A DNA stretch of 64,000 bases, from positions 1 through 64,000 of the forward strand of contig JBKCNM010000071.1 in NCBI GenBank assembly GCA_046297395.1, written 5' to 3'. Below the pieces are notes generated by a model. That model ran no database searches, was not told where the DNA came from, and saw only the letters and a list, made by a program, of their open reading frames with translations. Made by a program: the position numbers and the translations under genes. The first letter of the stretch is position 1. Each line of letters opens with the position of its first letter. This DNA is from JBEICQ01 sp046297395. GTDB lineage: Bacteria > Bacteroidota > Bacteroidia > UBA4408. Positions 42,908 through 53,095 of the stretch are shown here, piece by piece.

Positions 42908-44338
42908 ATGGAAAAAAGTTGTGAATCTGCGTGGCAAAACTGCCTTAGGATTATTAAGGATAATGTTAGCCCCCAAAGCTTCAGAACTTGGTTTGAACCA
43001 ATCAAACCTATCAAATATGTTGATCATGTATTGACCATACAAGTTCCCAGTCAGTTCTTTTACGAATGGTTAGAGGAGCATTACATAGAACTCCTGCGCA
43101 AGACCATCAGGAAAGAACTGGGGAGCTCCGGTAGGCTCGAATACAATATTGTGATGGAAACCTCCTACAAGGCGGCAAAACCATACACCATCAGCATTCC
43201 TACATCCAATAAAAAGGCCGTTCAGAACCACCCGGTAGCCATGCCATTGGATATCAACAGCAATGGAATCCGCAATCCTTTTATCATTCCCGGTCTAAAG
43301 AAGATTAATGTTGAGTCTCAACTGAATCCCAATCACTCTTTTGAAAATTTTATAGAAGGAGAATGCAACCGATTGGCAAGAAGCGCAGGATTTGCCGTTG
43401 CCAACAAACCCGGTGGAACTTCGTTCAACCCGCTCTTCCTCTATGGAGGCAGTGGCCTTGGCAAAACCCACCTTGCCCATGCCATAGGCATACAGATAAA
43501 AAATCAATACCCCAATAAAACGGTCTTGTATGTTTCTGCCGACAGATTTACCCAGCAGTACATAGACGCCGTAAGAAACCAGGACAGAAATGATTTCATT
43601 CATTTCTATCAGATGATCGATGTCCTTTTGATTGATGATGTGCATGATTTTGCCGGGAAAGAAAAAACCCAGGATGTCTTCTTTCATATCTTCAATCACC
43701 TTCATCAATCGGGTAAGCAAATTGTGCTCACTTCCGACAAAGCGCCCGTGGAGATGCAAGGCATGGAACAAAGGTTGCTCTCCAGGTTTAAATGGGGTCT
43801 CAGCGCAGATCTTCAGGTTCCCGATCTGGAAACCCGCATCGCCATTCTTCAAAAGAAAACCTATAACGATGGTATCCAGTTGCCCAAAGAGGTGCTTGAA
43901 TACCTGGCCTATTCCATCACCACCAATATCCGTGAACTGGAAGGTGCCTTAATTTCATTGTTGGCTCAATCTTCACTCAACAAAAAATCAATCAACCTTG
44001 AACTTGCCAAGTCAATGATTGACAAATTTGTGAAGAACACGGCTAGAGTGTTTTCTATTGATTTGATCCATAAAGTGGTAAGCGCTTATTTTGACCTTCC
44101 CCTTGAACTGATGAAATCAAAAACGCGCAAGCGCGAAGTGGTTCAGGCAAGACAAATTGCCATGTACTTCTCCAAGAATCTTACCAAAGCATCTCTGGCA
44201 AACATTGGTGCACATCTTGGAGGCAAAGACCACGCCACTGTTTTGCATGCATGCAGAACCGTAAACAACCTTATTGAAACCGATAAGCGATTCAGAAATT
44301 ATATTGAAGACATTGAAAAGAAGATTAGTATCGTTTAA
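42908..44338 (+). CDS. dnaA: Chromosomal replication initiator protein
   Basis: A 476-residue AAA+ initiator. Domain I (SAWQNCLRIIKDNVSPQSFR) is followed by a variable linker to about residue 140. Walker A is GGSGLGKT (180-187) and Walker B is VLLIDDVHDFAGKEKTQDVF. The sensor/arginine-finger region includes LSRFKWGLSADLQVPDLETR. The C-terminal DNA-binding domain has GGKDHATVLHACRTVNNLIE. It binds 9-mer boxes at the origin and also regulates genes. The length is typical for the phylum. It is single-gene, flanked by a hairpin-containing leader and a clear terminator. Confidence 0.98.
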   Translation: MEKSCESAWQNCLRIIKDNVSPQSFRTWFEPIKPIKYVDHVLTIQVPSQFFYEWLEEHYIELLRKTIRKELGSSGRLEYNIVMETSYKAAKPYTISIPTSNKKAVQNHPVAMPLDINSNGIRNPFIIPGLKKINVESQLNPNHSFENFIEGECNRLARSAGFAVANKPGGTSFNPLFLYGGSGLGKTHLAHAIGIQIKNQYPNKTVLYVSADRFTQQYIDAVRNQDRNDFIHFYQMIDVLLIDDVHDFAGKEKTQDVFFHIFNHLHQSGKQIVLTSDKAPVEMQGMEQRLLSRFKWGLSADLQVPDLETRIAILQKKTYNDGIQLPKEVLEYLAYSITTNIRELEGALISLLAQSSLNKKSINLELAKSMIDKFVKNTARVFSIDLIHKVVSAYFDLPLELMKSKTRKREVVQARQIAMYFSKNLTKASLANIGAHLGGKDHATVLHACRTVNNLIETDKRFRNYIEDIEKKISIV

Positions 44339-44368
44339 TCTTACCAAACAAACTTCAAGTTAAAAAAG

Positions 44369-44397
44369 ATGCATCCATAAGAGATGCATTTTTTTTA
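44369..44397. terminator. Terminator between dnaA and porQ-like gene (likely bidirectional)
   Basis: The stem ATGCATC/GATGCAT with a 7-base loop is preceded by an A-run and followed by eight T residues, so U-tracts occur on both strands. It lies between the convergent dnaA and porQ-like genes. The minus-strand stop codon sits within the terminal T-run. Confidence 0.75.
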
Positions 44398-45462
44398 GCT
44401 ACCTGAAACTTTCTTTTTGAAAAGTGATGCAGGTGAAAACCCAAGGGTAAGAAAGTGCGTGTTCCCATAAAAATGGTATGCACCGAGGGCATAAGAAAAG
44501 TACATTTTTGAAAGTCGTATGCCAATACCTGCAGAAAACCCTGCCATGCCCGAGCGCAAACTTCCTTTCATTTCCTGTTGCCTTTGCAGGTTGTAACCCA
44601 GTCTTAGTTGACAAACTTTTGCGATGCTGAATTCAGCACCAAAGGCAAAGTGTCTGATCAGATTGGGAAAAAAGAGTGATTTTTCAGGGATGGTGTTACC
44701 GGTGAGCAAATCTCTTTCCTGCGCCAGCGTGGTATCGCGATATACGAGGTTCCACCTTTGCATATTGTCAACTAGCATACTCAACCTCAATGGCACATGA
44801 GCAAACTTATAGGATACACCTCCCTGAATCCGTAAAGGAATTTTTTCCCTTGAACCATTGACAAAAGGTTTGAGCTGAACGCCAAGGTTGCGCATGACCA
44901 GAGAGGCCTGAAAAGAATTGTCGATGGTTTTGAAATGCGCACCGGCATCTATTGCCATACCAAAGGAGCGATAACTTTCATATGCAGAATAAAGCAAGCC
45001 GTAATTGGCACCTATGCTGATTTGTTCATTGAGTGATTTTCCAAATCCTGCCTGGAGCTTGTAATCTGCAGCAGAAAAATTTCCGAGCACTGCAGAAGTG
45101 TTGTCAGTGAGAGTAAACTTCCCGTAATTGTTGTACTGGAGAGAAACTGCGGCGGTTCCACCATGAGTTCCGAAAGCATAACTGCTTACGCCCGCTTTGG
45201 CATCCGTGAGATAGTTGATGAAATTAAGCGACAACCTGCCATGCATTTCAGTATTTAGCAGCGAAGGATTAAAAATACCTGTAGCCGGATCTCCATCTTT
45301 GTAAGTGATATCTGCTCCACCCGATCCGGCCATCCTTGCAGATGGCAACATATGGAGATAGCTATAGGTGCTTTGGCCGCCAGGTTGTGCAATTCCTTTG
45401 GTGGCTGCAAGAAACAGAAAAACGATGACCAAAAAAATACGCATGTAGCCTAACCTGATCAT
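44395..45462 (-). CDS. porQ: Type IX secretion system outer-membrane protein (PorQ-like)
   Basis: A 355-residue beta-barrel. The signal peptide (about residues 1-25, IFLVIVFLFLAATKGIAQ) is followed by GGQSTYSYLHMLPSARMAGS, the PorQ/PorV N-terminal motif. FNPSLLNTEMHGRLSLNFIN and regularly spaced barrel strands follow (GISVASYAF-type, IGANYGLLYSAYESYRSFGM). PorQ acts with PorU, PorV and PorZ in attaching T9SS cargo to A-LPS at the surface. The three T9SS-tailed proteins in this window fit its presence. It follows alaS by 7 bases. PorV is the main alternative. Confidence 0.75.
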   Translation of the reverse strand: MIRLGYMRIFLVIVFLFLAATKGIAQPGGQSTYSYLHMLPSARMAGSGGADITYKDGDPATGIFNPSLLNTEMHGRLSLNFINYLTDAKAGVSSYAFGTHGGTAAVSLQYNNYGKFTLTDNTSAVLGNFSAADYKLQAGFGKSLNEQISIGANYGLLYSAYESYRSFGMAIDAGAHFKTIDNSFQASLVMRNLGVQLKPFVNGSREKIPLRIQGGVSYKFAHVPLRLSMLVDNMQRWNLVYRDTTLAQERDLLTGNTIPEKSLFFPNLIRHFAFGAEFSIAKVCQLRLGYNLQRQQEMKGSLRSGMAGFSAGIGIRLSKMYFSYALGAYHFYGNTHFLTLGFSPASLFKKKVSGS

Positions 45463-45469
45463 TTGCTTT

Positions 45470-48079
45470 TTATTGCGGAAAAGAATAGGTGAGAAGCAAT
45501 TTTTTTAGTCCTTCTGTATCTGTTCCTCCTGCTGAGGCATAGTGAGCCTGTCCGCCACCCCCACCTTTGATAGAGGAGGCGAGCGTTTTGATGATTTCAG
45601 AAGCCTTGAGTTTTTTCTCTTCCATCAGTCTTTCACCCAACATGATATGCAGACTGGCTTTTCCGTTGATATTGCCTCCCAGCACCGCATACAACCCGGG
45701 AAACTCAGCCCTTAGGCGGAAACAAATATCCTTGAGCGTATCTGCATGGTCGGTTTCAACAAAAGCGGCAACAAAGTCTGTTCCGTTTTGTGATTTCACT
45801 TCAGCGCGCACTTTCCCAAACAAAACGCCTGCTTCTTTCTCCCTGAATTTTTCAATCTGTTTCTGTAACTCGGTATTTTTTTGCAGAAGTTCTTCAACTG
45901 CCCGTGCTGTTTGTTTAGGATTTTTTAGAAGCTGTTTGATGGTGTTTAATTCTTCCATCTGCTCCTTGATATATGCAGCTGCACGGGTTGAAGTAATTGC
46001 CTCTATCCTCCGGATACCTGCAGCTACCGCAGATTCAGTGATGATCTTGAAGTGGCCGATTTTACCTGTTTCATGAACATGCGTGCCTCCGCATAATTCG
46101 ATGGAGTAGCCTGCATCGAAGGAGACAACCCTTACCAGATCACCATATTTTTCACCAAATAATGCCATTGCACCTTTGGCTCTTGCTTTTTCAATTCCGG
46201 TGATTTCTGTTTCGCGGGAAATATTCTCTCGTATTTTTTCATTCACCATTTCTTCAATGGCATTCAATTCGTTGGCACTTACTTTCTCGAAATGTGAGAA
46301 ATCAAAGCGAAGGTATTCATCGTTGACGAGACTGCCTTTTTGCTCTACATGTGTTCCCAGTATTTTTCTGAGTGCTGCATGCATCAGGTGTGTGGCTGTA
46401 TGGTTGTTCTCAATGAGTCTTCTTCTTTTTGCATCAATCTGCGCCTCACAAACTTGCTCAGGATGCTTTGGCATGCGGTCACAAAGATGTATCCACATGC
46501 CGTTTTCTTTTCGGGTGTCACGCACATGAACAGTTTCATCACTGAACACCAGTACACCTGCATCGCCTACCTGTCCTCCCGACTCGGCATAAAAAGGAGT
46601 TTCTCTCAGGACAAGTTCAATCTGTTCTTTTCCTTTCGCCTGCACTTTGCGGTGTTTGAGGATTTTGGTTTGGCACTTGTCCTGCTCATAGCCGATAAAC
46701 ACTGATTCGGCATCTGATGACAACACCGTCCAGTCACCTGTTTCTACATTTCCGGCTGCTCGAGACCTTTCCTTTTGCTTATCAAGACACTTCCTGAACA
46801 CCTCCATATCAACATCCACCTGATGTTCCCGTGCCAGCAGTTGTGTGAGGTCAATGGGAAATCCATATGTATCGAACAATTCGAAAGCAAAATTTCCGTC
46901 GATGGTTTTTCCTTGAAGGTTTTCCATGTAATGTTCAAACCTGTGGATGCCTGTACCGAGTGTTTTTAGGAATGCTGTTTCCTCTTCGCGGATGACTTTC
47001 TCAATCAGTGTTTGCTGTTGGATTAATTCAGGAAAAAATTCACCCATCTGCTTCACCAGAATATCGGTGAGCATGTAAAGAAAAGGTGCCTGAATATCAA
47101 GAAAGGTGTAGTAATAACGAACGGCTCTTCTGAGGATGCGCCTGATTACATAGCCTGCTTTGGCATTGCCCGGCAGTTGTCCGTCGGCAATGGCAAATGA
47201 GATGGTTCGTATATGATCAGACAATACGCGCATGGCGATGTCTGTTTGTTCATCTTTTCCGTAGGGCTTTCCTGTTCTGGCAGAAATGAATTGAATAAGG
47301 GATTGAAAAATATCCGTATCGTAATTTGATTTTTTTCCTTGCAAAGCCATACATAGCCGCTCGAATCCCATGCCGGTATCTACATGTTGCTTGGGAAGTT
47401 TCACAAGTTCACCGCTTGCTTTTCGCTCAAACTCCATGAACACCAGGTTCCAAATCTCAATTACCTGCGGATGTCCTGTATTGACCAGTGAGGCGCCGGA
47501 TATTTTTGACTTTTCGGAATCACTTCTAAGATCAACATGCACCTCTGAACATGGTCCGCAAGGCCCGGTATCACCCATTTCCCAAAAGTTGTCTTTTTTG
47601 TTGCCGCGAAGGATATGTGATTCATCAACAAATTGCTTCCATGTTTTTTGACTTTCTTCATCAAACAATAGTCCTTCCTCGGCATGACCTTCAAAAACGG
47701 TTACATACAGGTCTTTTTTGTCAAGTTTATACACTTCAGTGAGCAATTCCCAAGCCCAGGCAATCGCTTCCTTTTTGAAGTAATCTCCGAAGCTCCAGTT
47801 CCCAAGCATCTCAAACATCGTGTGGTGATAGGTATCTACACCTACCTCTTCCAGGTCGTTGTGCTTGCCGCTTACACGAAGGCATTTTTGGGTATCTGCA
47901 ATCCGGGGATTAATGATGGGTGCGTTTCCAAGAAATAGATCTTTAAAAGGAGCCATTCCACTGTTGTTGAACATCAGGGTAGGATCATCCTTTACAACCA
48001 TGGGTGCACTCGGGACGATGAGGTGTCCTTTGTCCCTGAAAAAATCAAGGAAAATTTTTCGCACCTTTTTACTTTCCAT
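45470..48079 (-). CDS. alaS: Alanyl-tRNA synthetase
   Basis: An 869-residue class II synthetase that charges tRNA-Ala and edits mischarged Ser/Gly. The N-terminus (FLDFFRDKGHLIVPSAPMVV, FNNSGMAPFKDLFLG) is the catalytic core. The editing-domain zinc sites are NNHTATHLMHAALRKIL and ELCGGTHVHETG. The C-Ala domain ends GGGGGQAHYASAGGTDTEGL. The size is normal, with no frameshift. It begins near the divergent M23 peptidase gene, with no consensus promoter clearly placed between them. Confidence 0.98.
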   Translation of the reverse strand: MESKKVRKIFLDFFRDKGHLIVPSAPMVVKDDPTLMFNNSGMAPFKDLFLGNAPIINPRIADTQKCLRVSGKHNDLEEVGVDTYHHTMFEMLGNWSFGDYFKKEAIAWAWELLTEVYKLDKKDLYVTVFEGHAEEGLLFDEESQKTWKQFVDESHILRGNKKDNFWEMGDTGPCGPCSEVHVDLRSDSEKSKISGASLVNTGHPQVIEIWNLVFMEFERKASGELVKLPKQHVDTGMGFERLCMALQGKKSNYDTDIFQSLIQFISARTGKPYGKDEQTDIAMRVLSDHIRTISFAIADGQLPGNAKAGYVIRRILRRAVRYYYTFLDIQAPFLYMLTDILVKQMGEFFPELIQQQTLIEKVIREEETAFLKTLGTGIHRFEHYMENLQGKTIDGNFAFELFDTYGFPIDLTQLLAREHQVDVDMEVFRKCLDKQKERSRAAGNVETGDWTVLSSDAESVFIGYEQDKCQTKILKHRKVQAKGKEQIELVLRETPFYAESGGQVGDAGVLVFSDETVHVRDTRKENGMWIHLCDRMPKHPEQVCEAQIDAKRRRLIENNHTATHLMHAALRKILGTHVEQKGSLVNDEYLRFDFSHFEKVSANELNAIEEMVNEKIRENISRETEITGIEKARAKGAMALFGEKYGDLVRVVSFDAGYSIELCGGTHVHETGKIGHFKIITESAVAAGIRRIEAITSTRAAAYIKEQMEELNTIKQLLKNPKQTARAVEELLQKNTELQKQIEKFREKEAGVLFGKVRAEVKSQNGTDFVAAFVETDHADTLKDICFRLRAEFPGLYAVLGGNINGKASLHIMLGERLMEEKKLKASEIIKTLASSIKGGGGGQAHYASAGGTDTEGLKKLLLTYSFPQ

Positions 48080-48160
48080 ACATTGAACTAAGAAATAATG
48101 TTGAGACCTTTATAGGGATGGCGAATTTACAATTATTCCCTAACTTGGCGAGCGGGCAAT

Positions 48161-49129
48161 ATGTCGAAAGTAAAATTTTATTTCAATACCAAATCCCTGA
48201 CCTTCGAAAAGGTTCAGCTTCGTTTTTGGGATCGAGTAAAGAAGATGCTCACCTATCTTCTAACCGGTCTGGTTTTTGCCTCTGCCACATTGCTGGTGGC
48301 CTATAACCTATTTGACTCTCCCAAGGAAAAACGGCTGAAAAGGGAAATCGAACAGCTCACTTATCAATACGAGGACCTCAGCAACCGACTCAATCAGTTG
48401 TCCTATGTGTTGAGTGACATGCAACAAAGAGACGATAATATTTACCGCATGATATTTGAATCAGAACCTGTGCCACTCGAAGTGAGAAATGCCGGTTTTG
48501 GTGGGGTAGACATTTACAAAAAACTGGAAGGATTTGATAATTCTGCGCTGATGATAGAGCTTACCAAAAAGTTGGATCGTTTTGCCAAACAGGCTTACAT
48601 CCAAAGCCGCAGCTTTGATCAGGTGGTGAACCTTGCCCGCAACAAACAAAAACTGCTTTCAGCTATTCCGGCCATTCAGCCTATCTCCAAATTGCGCCTT
48701 CGTCACATGTCGGGTTTCGGCTACCGCATGCACCCCATTTATAAAACCAGCAATTTTCATCCGGGCATTGATTTTTCCGCTCCCACCGGAACTCCCATCT
48801 ATGCCACAGGTGATGGGGTTGTTGAGAGAGCGGATAATCTCGCACAAGGATATGGAAACCATGTGGTGGTGTCGCATGGTTTTGGATATTCCACCTTATA
48901 CGGACACATGTCGAGAATCAAAGTGAGGGCAGGACAAAAAATCAGAAGAGGCGAGGTGATTGGATTTGTTGGCAGTACAGGTCTTTCAACTGCTCCGCAT
49001 GTCCATTACGAAATCATCAAGAACGGTCAAAAAATCAATCCAATCAATTACTTCTATGCGGATCTTTCACCTTCTGAATACCAGGAAATGGTGAGGAAAG
49101 CAGAGGAGGCAAACCAGTCTTTCGATTGA
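48161..49129 (+). CDS. M23-family (LytM-like) peptidase with membrane anchor
   Basis: A 322-residue protein with one transmembrane helix (LTYLLTGLVFASATLLVAYN, about 30-50), a coiled coil (about 55-90: KRLKREIEQLTYQYEDLSNR) and a LytM domain from about 185. The zinc-site residues H200 and D204 (NFHPGIDFSAPTG) and H280/H282 (APHVHYEI) are all present, so it may be catalytically active, unlike EnvC-type activators. It likely trims or remodels peptidoglycan during growth or division. The gene is alone on the plus strand between alaS and uvrB and ends 4 bases from the uvrB stop. Confidence 0.9.
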   Translation: MSKVKFYFNTKSLTFEKVQLRFWDRVKKMLTYLLTGLVFASATLLVAYNLFDSPKEKRLKREIEQLTYQYEDLSNRLNQLSYVLSDMQQRDDNIYRMIFESEPVPLEVRNAGFGGVDIYKKLEGFDNSALMIELTKKLDRFAKQAYIQSRSFDQVVNLARNKQKLLSAIPAIQPISKLRLRHMSGFGYRMHPIYKTSNFHPGIDFSAPTGTPIYATGDGVVERADNLAQGYGNHVVVSHGFGYSTLYGHMSRIKVRAGQKIRRGEVIGFVGSTGLSTAPHVHYEIIKNGQKINPINYFYADLSPSEYQEMVRKAEEANQSFD

Positions 49130-49133
49130 TGTT

Positions 49134-51155
49134 TCAGCGGAGTTTCTCCAGTGCATACATCTCATCTCTCAATCTGGCAGCTTCAATAAAATCAAGGTCT
49201 TTGGCAGCTTGTTGCATCTGTTTTCTCAAGGCCGTAATCTTTTTCTCCAAATCCTCCCTTGAGTAATATTTTTCAACAGACTCAGCGGCTTTACTTCCCT
49301 GCTTCTCAGAAATTTCGCGTTGCGCTTTCTCGAAATTAAAGTGGTGATCTGCCACTTTTGTCTGGCCCAGAATGGCTTCTTTCGATTTGATAATTTGAGA
49401 GGGAACAATTTGATGATCGGTATTGTACTTCATTTGAATGACTCTTCTCCTTTCTGTTTCATTAATCAGATAATGCATGGAGTCGGTAATTTTATCTGCA
49501 TACAAAATCACTTTGCCTTCCAGGTTTCTGGCCGCCCTGCCTGCTGTTTGCACCAGTGAACGCTGAGACCTTAAAAAGCCTTCTTTGTCAGCGTCAAGTA
49601 CCGCCACCAATGAAACTTCAGGTAAGTCAAGTCCCTCTCTCAGAAGATTCACGCCGATGAGTACATCGAGGGTTCCCAATCTCAAGTCTCTCAGGATATC
49701 CACCCTTTCAAGTGTATCCACATCGGAATGAATATACCTGCATTTGATGCTTAGGTTGGCAAGGTATTTAGACAACTCTTCTGCCATCCTTTTGGTGAGT
49801 GTGGTTACCAGCACCCTTTCATTTTTTTGTACCCTGATGGCAATTTCTTCCAGAAGATCATCCACCTGCTGCGTTGCCGGTCTCACCTCAATCACAGGAT
49901 CTAAAAGCCCTGTGGGCCTGATGATTTGCTCAACAATGGCGCCTCCTGTTTTTTCCAATTCATAATCCGCAGGCGTGGCCGAAACAAAAATCAGCTGGCC
50001 GGCCATTCCCTCAAACTCCTGAAAAGTAAGCGGGCGATTATCCAATGCAGCAGGTAACCTGAAGCCATATTCCACCAGATTGATTTTCCGGCTTCTGTCA
50101 CCGCCATACATGGCCCGGATTTGCGGAATGGTAACATGACTTTCGTCTACCACCATCAGGAAATCATCCGGAAAATAATCGAGCAAACAAAAAGGTCTCT
50201 CTCCTGACTTGCGGTTGTCAAAATACCGGGAATAATTTTCAATGCCGCTGCAGTAACCCAGCTCTCTCATCATCTCAAGATCATAGGTAACCCTCTCTTC
50301 AATGCGTTTTGCTTCCAAGTGTTTTCCATTCGAAACAAAATATTCAACTTGTTTTACCATGTCATCCTGGATGTGATTCATCGCATTTTTCATGGATTCT
50401 TTGCTGGTTACAAAAAGATTGGCAGGAGCAATAGCCACTTCTTCAAAAGAATCAAAACGATGCCCGCTGATGGGATCAAAAGATTCTATTCCTTCAATGG
50501 TATTTGCATCATAAAAAACCCTGAAGGCATAATCGGTATAGGACAAATAGATGTCAACCGTATCTCCTTTCACCCTGAAACTACCCCTGTTAAAATCTGC
50601 AGTGGTTCTTACATACAGGCTATTGACCAGGGCATGTAAAAATTGATTTCGGCTCATCACCATCCCTTTTTTGATGCGGATGGTATTCGCTTTAAAATCA
50701 TCCGGATTACCCATGCCGTAAATACAAGAAACCGAGGAAACCACAATCACATCCCTGCGCCCCGACATCAGCGAATGTGTGGTGCTGATCCGAAGTTTTT
50801 CAATTTCATCATTGATCGAAAGGTCTTTCTCGATATAGGTATTGGTTGTGGGAATGTAGGCCTCAGGCTGATAATAATCGTAATAGGAGACAAAATATTC
50901 TACTGCATTCTGCGGAAAAAATTGTTTGAATTCTCCGTAAAGTTGGGCAGCAAGCGTTTTGTTGTGGCTTAAAACGAGCGTAGGTCGTTGGATCTGTTGA
51001 ATAACATTGGCGATGGTAAAGGTTTTTCCGGAACCTGTTACACCCAGCAATACCTGGTGCTTTTCGCCATGCGAAATGCCCTCTATCAGTTTGGCAATGG
51101 CTGCCGGTTGATCCCCGGTGGGCTTAAATGGTGAGGATATGGAAAAGGAAGGCAT
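49134..51155 (-). CDS. uvrB: Excinuclease ABC subunit B
   Basis: A 673-residue DNA-damage recognition helicase of nucleotide excision repair. Walker A is GVTGSGKT (38-45). The beta-hairpin region YVSYYDYYQPEAYIPTTNTY (around 89-108) inserts between DNA strands. The motif V/VI region reads LREGLDLPEVSLVAVLDADK and SLVQTAGRAARNLEGKVILY. The C-terminal UVR domain (LRKQMQQAAKDLDFIEAARL) binds UvrC. It works with Mfd, also encoded here. The minus-strand start is close to the TMTC-like gene, in a small gap. Confidence 0.98.
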   Translation of the reverse strand: MPSFSISSPFKPTGDQPAAIAKLIEGISHGEKHQVLLGVTGSGKTFTIANVIQQIQRPTLVLSHNKTLAAQLYGEFKQFFPQNAVEYFVSYYDYYQPEAYIPTTNTYIEKDLSINDEIEKLRISTTHSLMSGRRDVIVVSSVSCIYGMGNPDDFKANTIRIKKGMVMSRNQFLHALVNSLYVRTTADFNRGSFRVKGDTVDIYLSYTDYAFRVFYDANTIEGIESFDPISGHRFDSFEEVAIAPANLFVTSKESMKNAMNHIQDDMVKQVEYFVSNGKHLEAKRIEERVTYDLEMMRELGYCSGIENYSRYFDNRKSGERPFCLLDYFPDDFLMVVDESHVTIPQIRAMYGGDRSRKINLVEYGFRLPAALDNRPLTFQEFEGMAGQLIFVSATPADYELEKTGGAIVEQIIRPTGLLDPVIEVRPATQQVDDLLEEIAIRVQKNERVLVTTLTKRMAEELSKYLANLSIKCRYIHSDVDTLERVDILRDLRLGTLDVLIGVNLLREGLDLPEVSLVAVLDADKEGFLRSQRSLVQTAGRAARNLEGKVILYADKITDSMHYLINETERRRVIQMKYNTDHQIVPSQIIKSKEAILGQTKVADHHFNFEKAQREISEKQGSKAAESVEKYYSREDLEKKITALRKQMQQAAKDLDFIEAARLRDEMYALEKLR

Positions 51156-51202
51156 GTCTTTGGGTTGTTGTAAATTTACTCACTCCTCAGCAATTTGTCA
51201 CC

Positions 51203-53095
51203 TTATTTGAGTGAGGGATCTATCGACTGAGCCTGTTTTAACAATTCTTCGGCTTTTTCTTTTTTTCCGATGAAGGCATAGGATTTTGACATGTAAAACA
51301 AGGCTTTTGCATTGCTTGGGTCAATCTGTAATGCGCGCTCGAACATGTTTATGCTTTCGGGGTATTTTCCAAGCATCCCATAACAACTGCCCATGTTTAC
51401 GATGGCATCTGTAAATCTGGGATTCAAGGTGGAAGCTTTTTCATACATCGCAATGGCCTCATTGTATCGTCCGCTCATAAAATAAATAGCCGCCAGGTTG
51501 TTGATTGAAATGGCATCATTCGCTTGGGTTTTCAGGGCTTGTTTGTAGCACTTTTCTGCTTCCTTGTAATTTCCCAAGCGATAATAGCCAACACCCATCT
51601 GCGTAAGAGCATCCGGATAATCAGGAATGATTTCTTCGGCATGCCGGAGATAGCCGATGGCTTCTTCAATCCATGTTTTTCTCTTCTCGGCATCTTTCAT
51701 GGTATCACCCACAAGTTTGATCAATTCATTTCCCAGATAATAATTGGAGCGGGCAGATTGAAGACTTTTAGGAAGATCTTTTCGATAGAGTGTCAGATTG
51801 TCTTTCCAATCAGGATTTCTTTTGATAGTAAGGATGGAAAACACCAAAACAATACTTGACAACACATAAAGAGATATCTTTTTTTCAGGATCATTCAGCC
51901 AGGTCATGGCTGTTCCTTTGCCTTTTGAACCTGCACCCAGCAGGGCCGGTAAAGCAAGGCAGAAACCAAATGATGAAAAGTAAATAAAACGCTCTCCCAT
52001 GGCAGCTCCTATGGTGATAACCAAGTTGGAATACAGCACTAATCCAAGGAGATAAATACCCGAAAAAAGTGCCCATCTTTTGCGCTTTAATATGCCCCAT
52101 ACGCTCACCGCAATCAGTGTTGCATATATGAGCAAACACAAAATGGCTTTCGGATCGGTGAATCCCACAATTGGAATTTGGTTGTAGGAATAATTGTACA
52201 AGAGTGGATAGGGAAGAATAAGTAGTTTTAGATACATGCCAAGGATGACGCATACTGTGGCAAACTTTTCCGAAGTATTGCCGGTAGCCATCAGGAGATT
52301 ATCAATCACGGATACATTTTCGAGACCTACACTGCTGCCAAGAATTTGTCTGCGCATGAGCAGAAAAATCATGAGCGCACCCATGGGCAGTATGGCTCCA
52401 AAGCCTCTTCTTGTGAGAGGCAAGTCATTTTGATACCACAGGAAAAGTGGTATCATGCCCAGGAAAAGGACAGCAGATTCTTTGCTCAGAAGCGCAAGAA
52501 AGAAGAATACACAAGCCCTGACAAGCGCCGCAATCCTGTTTTCTTTTGCATAGGTCAGAACACCATCAGTGGCAAGAAGTCCGAATAAAAAACTCATCAA
52601 CTCGTCAAGACTTTTGATGCTGCCCGTAACCTCCGTGTGAATGGGATGTACCGCAAATAACAACATGCCCCAGAAGGCAATCCACTCAGGCCAGTCGGGA
52701 AAATGTTTTCGAAGAAAAACAAAGCCAAACAATACCGTAAGGACAAAGAGAAGCAAGTTTATAAAATGTCCGAACCATGGCTTATCGGGAAAAAACTCCC
52801 ATTGGAGGGCGAAAACAGTGAGTGTCAGGGGTCGATACAAACCATCCTGCACATTCAGGTAGCCAAACCGATAGGATGATTTCCAGATAAGAGGAATGCC
52901 TTTGCTACCCTGATTTACAATATTGTTTTCTTTTTGTACCGAAAAATCGTCGAGCGTATATCCGTTGCTCAGGGTGTTCAGATAAACGGCAATCGCAAAA
53001 AATCCAAGGATGAACAGCAAGGATTTTTGAATGATTGGAGTGCGTTCAATTTTTTTTTCTGACTTGGGAAGATGTTTTGCTTTTTTCTTGTTCAT
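51203..53095 (-). CDS. Multipass membrane protein with TPR repeats (TMTC/GT-C-like)
   Basis: A 630-residue protein. About 30-440 contains many hydrophobic helices and, after the first helix, the motif LSNGYTLDDFSV, an acidic pair like the DD-type catalytic motif of GT-C glycosyltransferases such as TMTC/PMT enzymes. The C-terminal about 150 residues are tetratricopeptide repeats (TQMGVGYYRLGNYKEAEKCY, INNLAAIYFMSGRYNEAIAM, VNMGSCYGMLGKYPESINMF). Such proteins may O-mannosylate exported proteins; the bacterial function is unproven. It overlaps the TonB-like gene by 4 bases. Confidence 0.83.
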   Translation of the reverse strand: MNKKKAKHLPKSEKKIERTPIIQKSLLFILGFFAIAVYLNTLSNGYTLDDFSVQKENNIVNQGSKGIPLIWKSSYRFGYLNVQDGLYRPLTLTVFALQWEFFPDKPWFGHFINLLLFVLTVLFGFVFLRKHFPDWPEWIAFWGMLLFAVHPIHTEVTGSIKSLDELMSFLFGLLATDGVLTYAKENRIAALVRACVFFFLALLSKESAVLFLGMIPLFLWYQNDLPLTRRGFGAILPMGALMIFLLMRRQILGSSVGLENVSVIDNLLMATGNTSEKFATVCVILGMYLKLLILPYPLLYNYSYNQIPIVGFTDPKAILCLLIYATLIAVSVWGILKRKRWALFSGIYLLGLVLYSNLVITIGAAMGERFIYFSSFGFCLALPALLGAGSKGKGTAMTWLNDPEKKISLYVLSSIVLVFSILTIKRNPDWKDNLTLYRKDLPKSLQSARSNYYLGNELIKLVGDTMKDAEKRKTWIEEAIGYLRHAEEIIPDYPDALTQMGVGYYRLGNYKEAEKCYKQALKTQANDAISINNLAAIYFMSGRYNEAIAMYEKASTLNPRFTDAIVNMGSCYGMLGKYPESINMFERALQIDPSNAKALFYMSKSYAFIGKKEKAEELLKQAQSIDPSLK

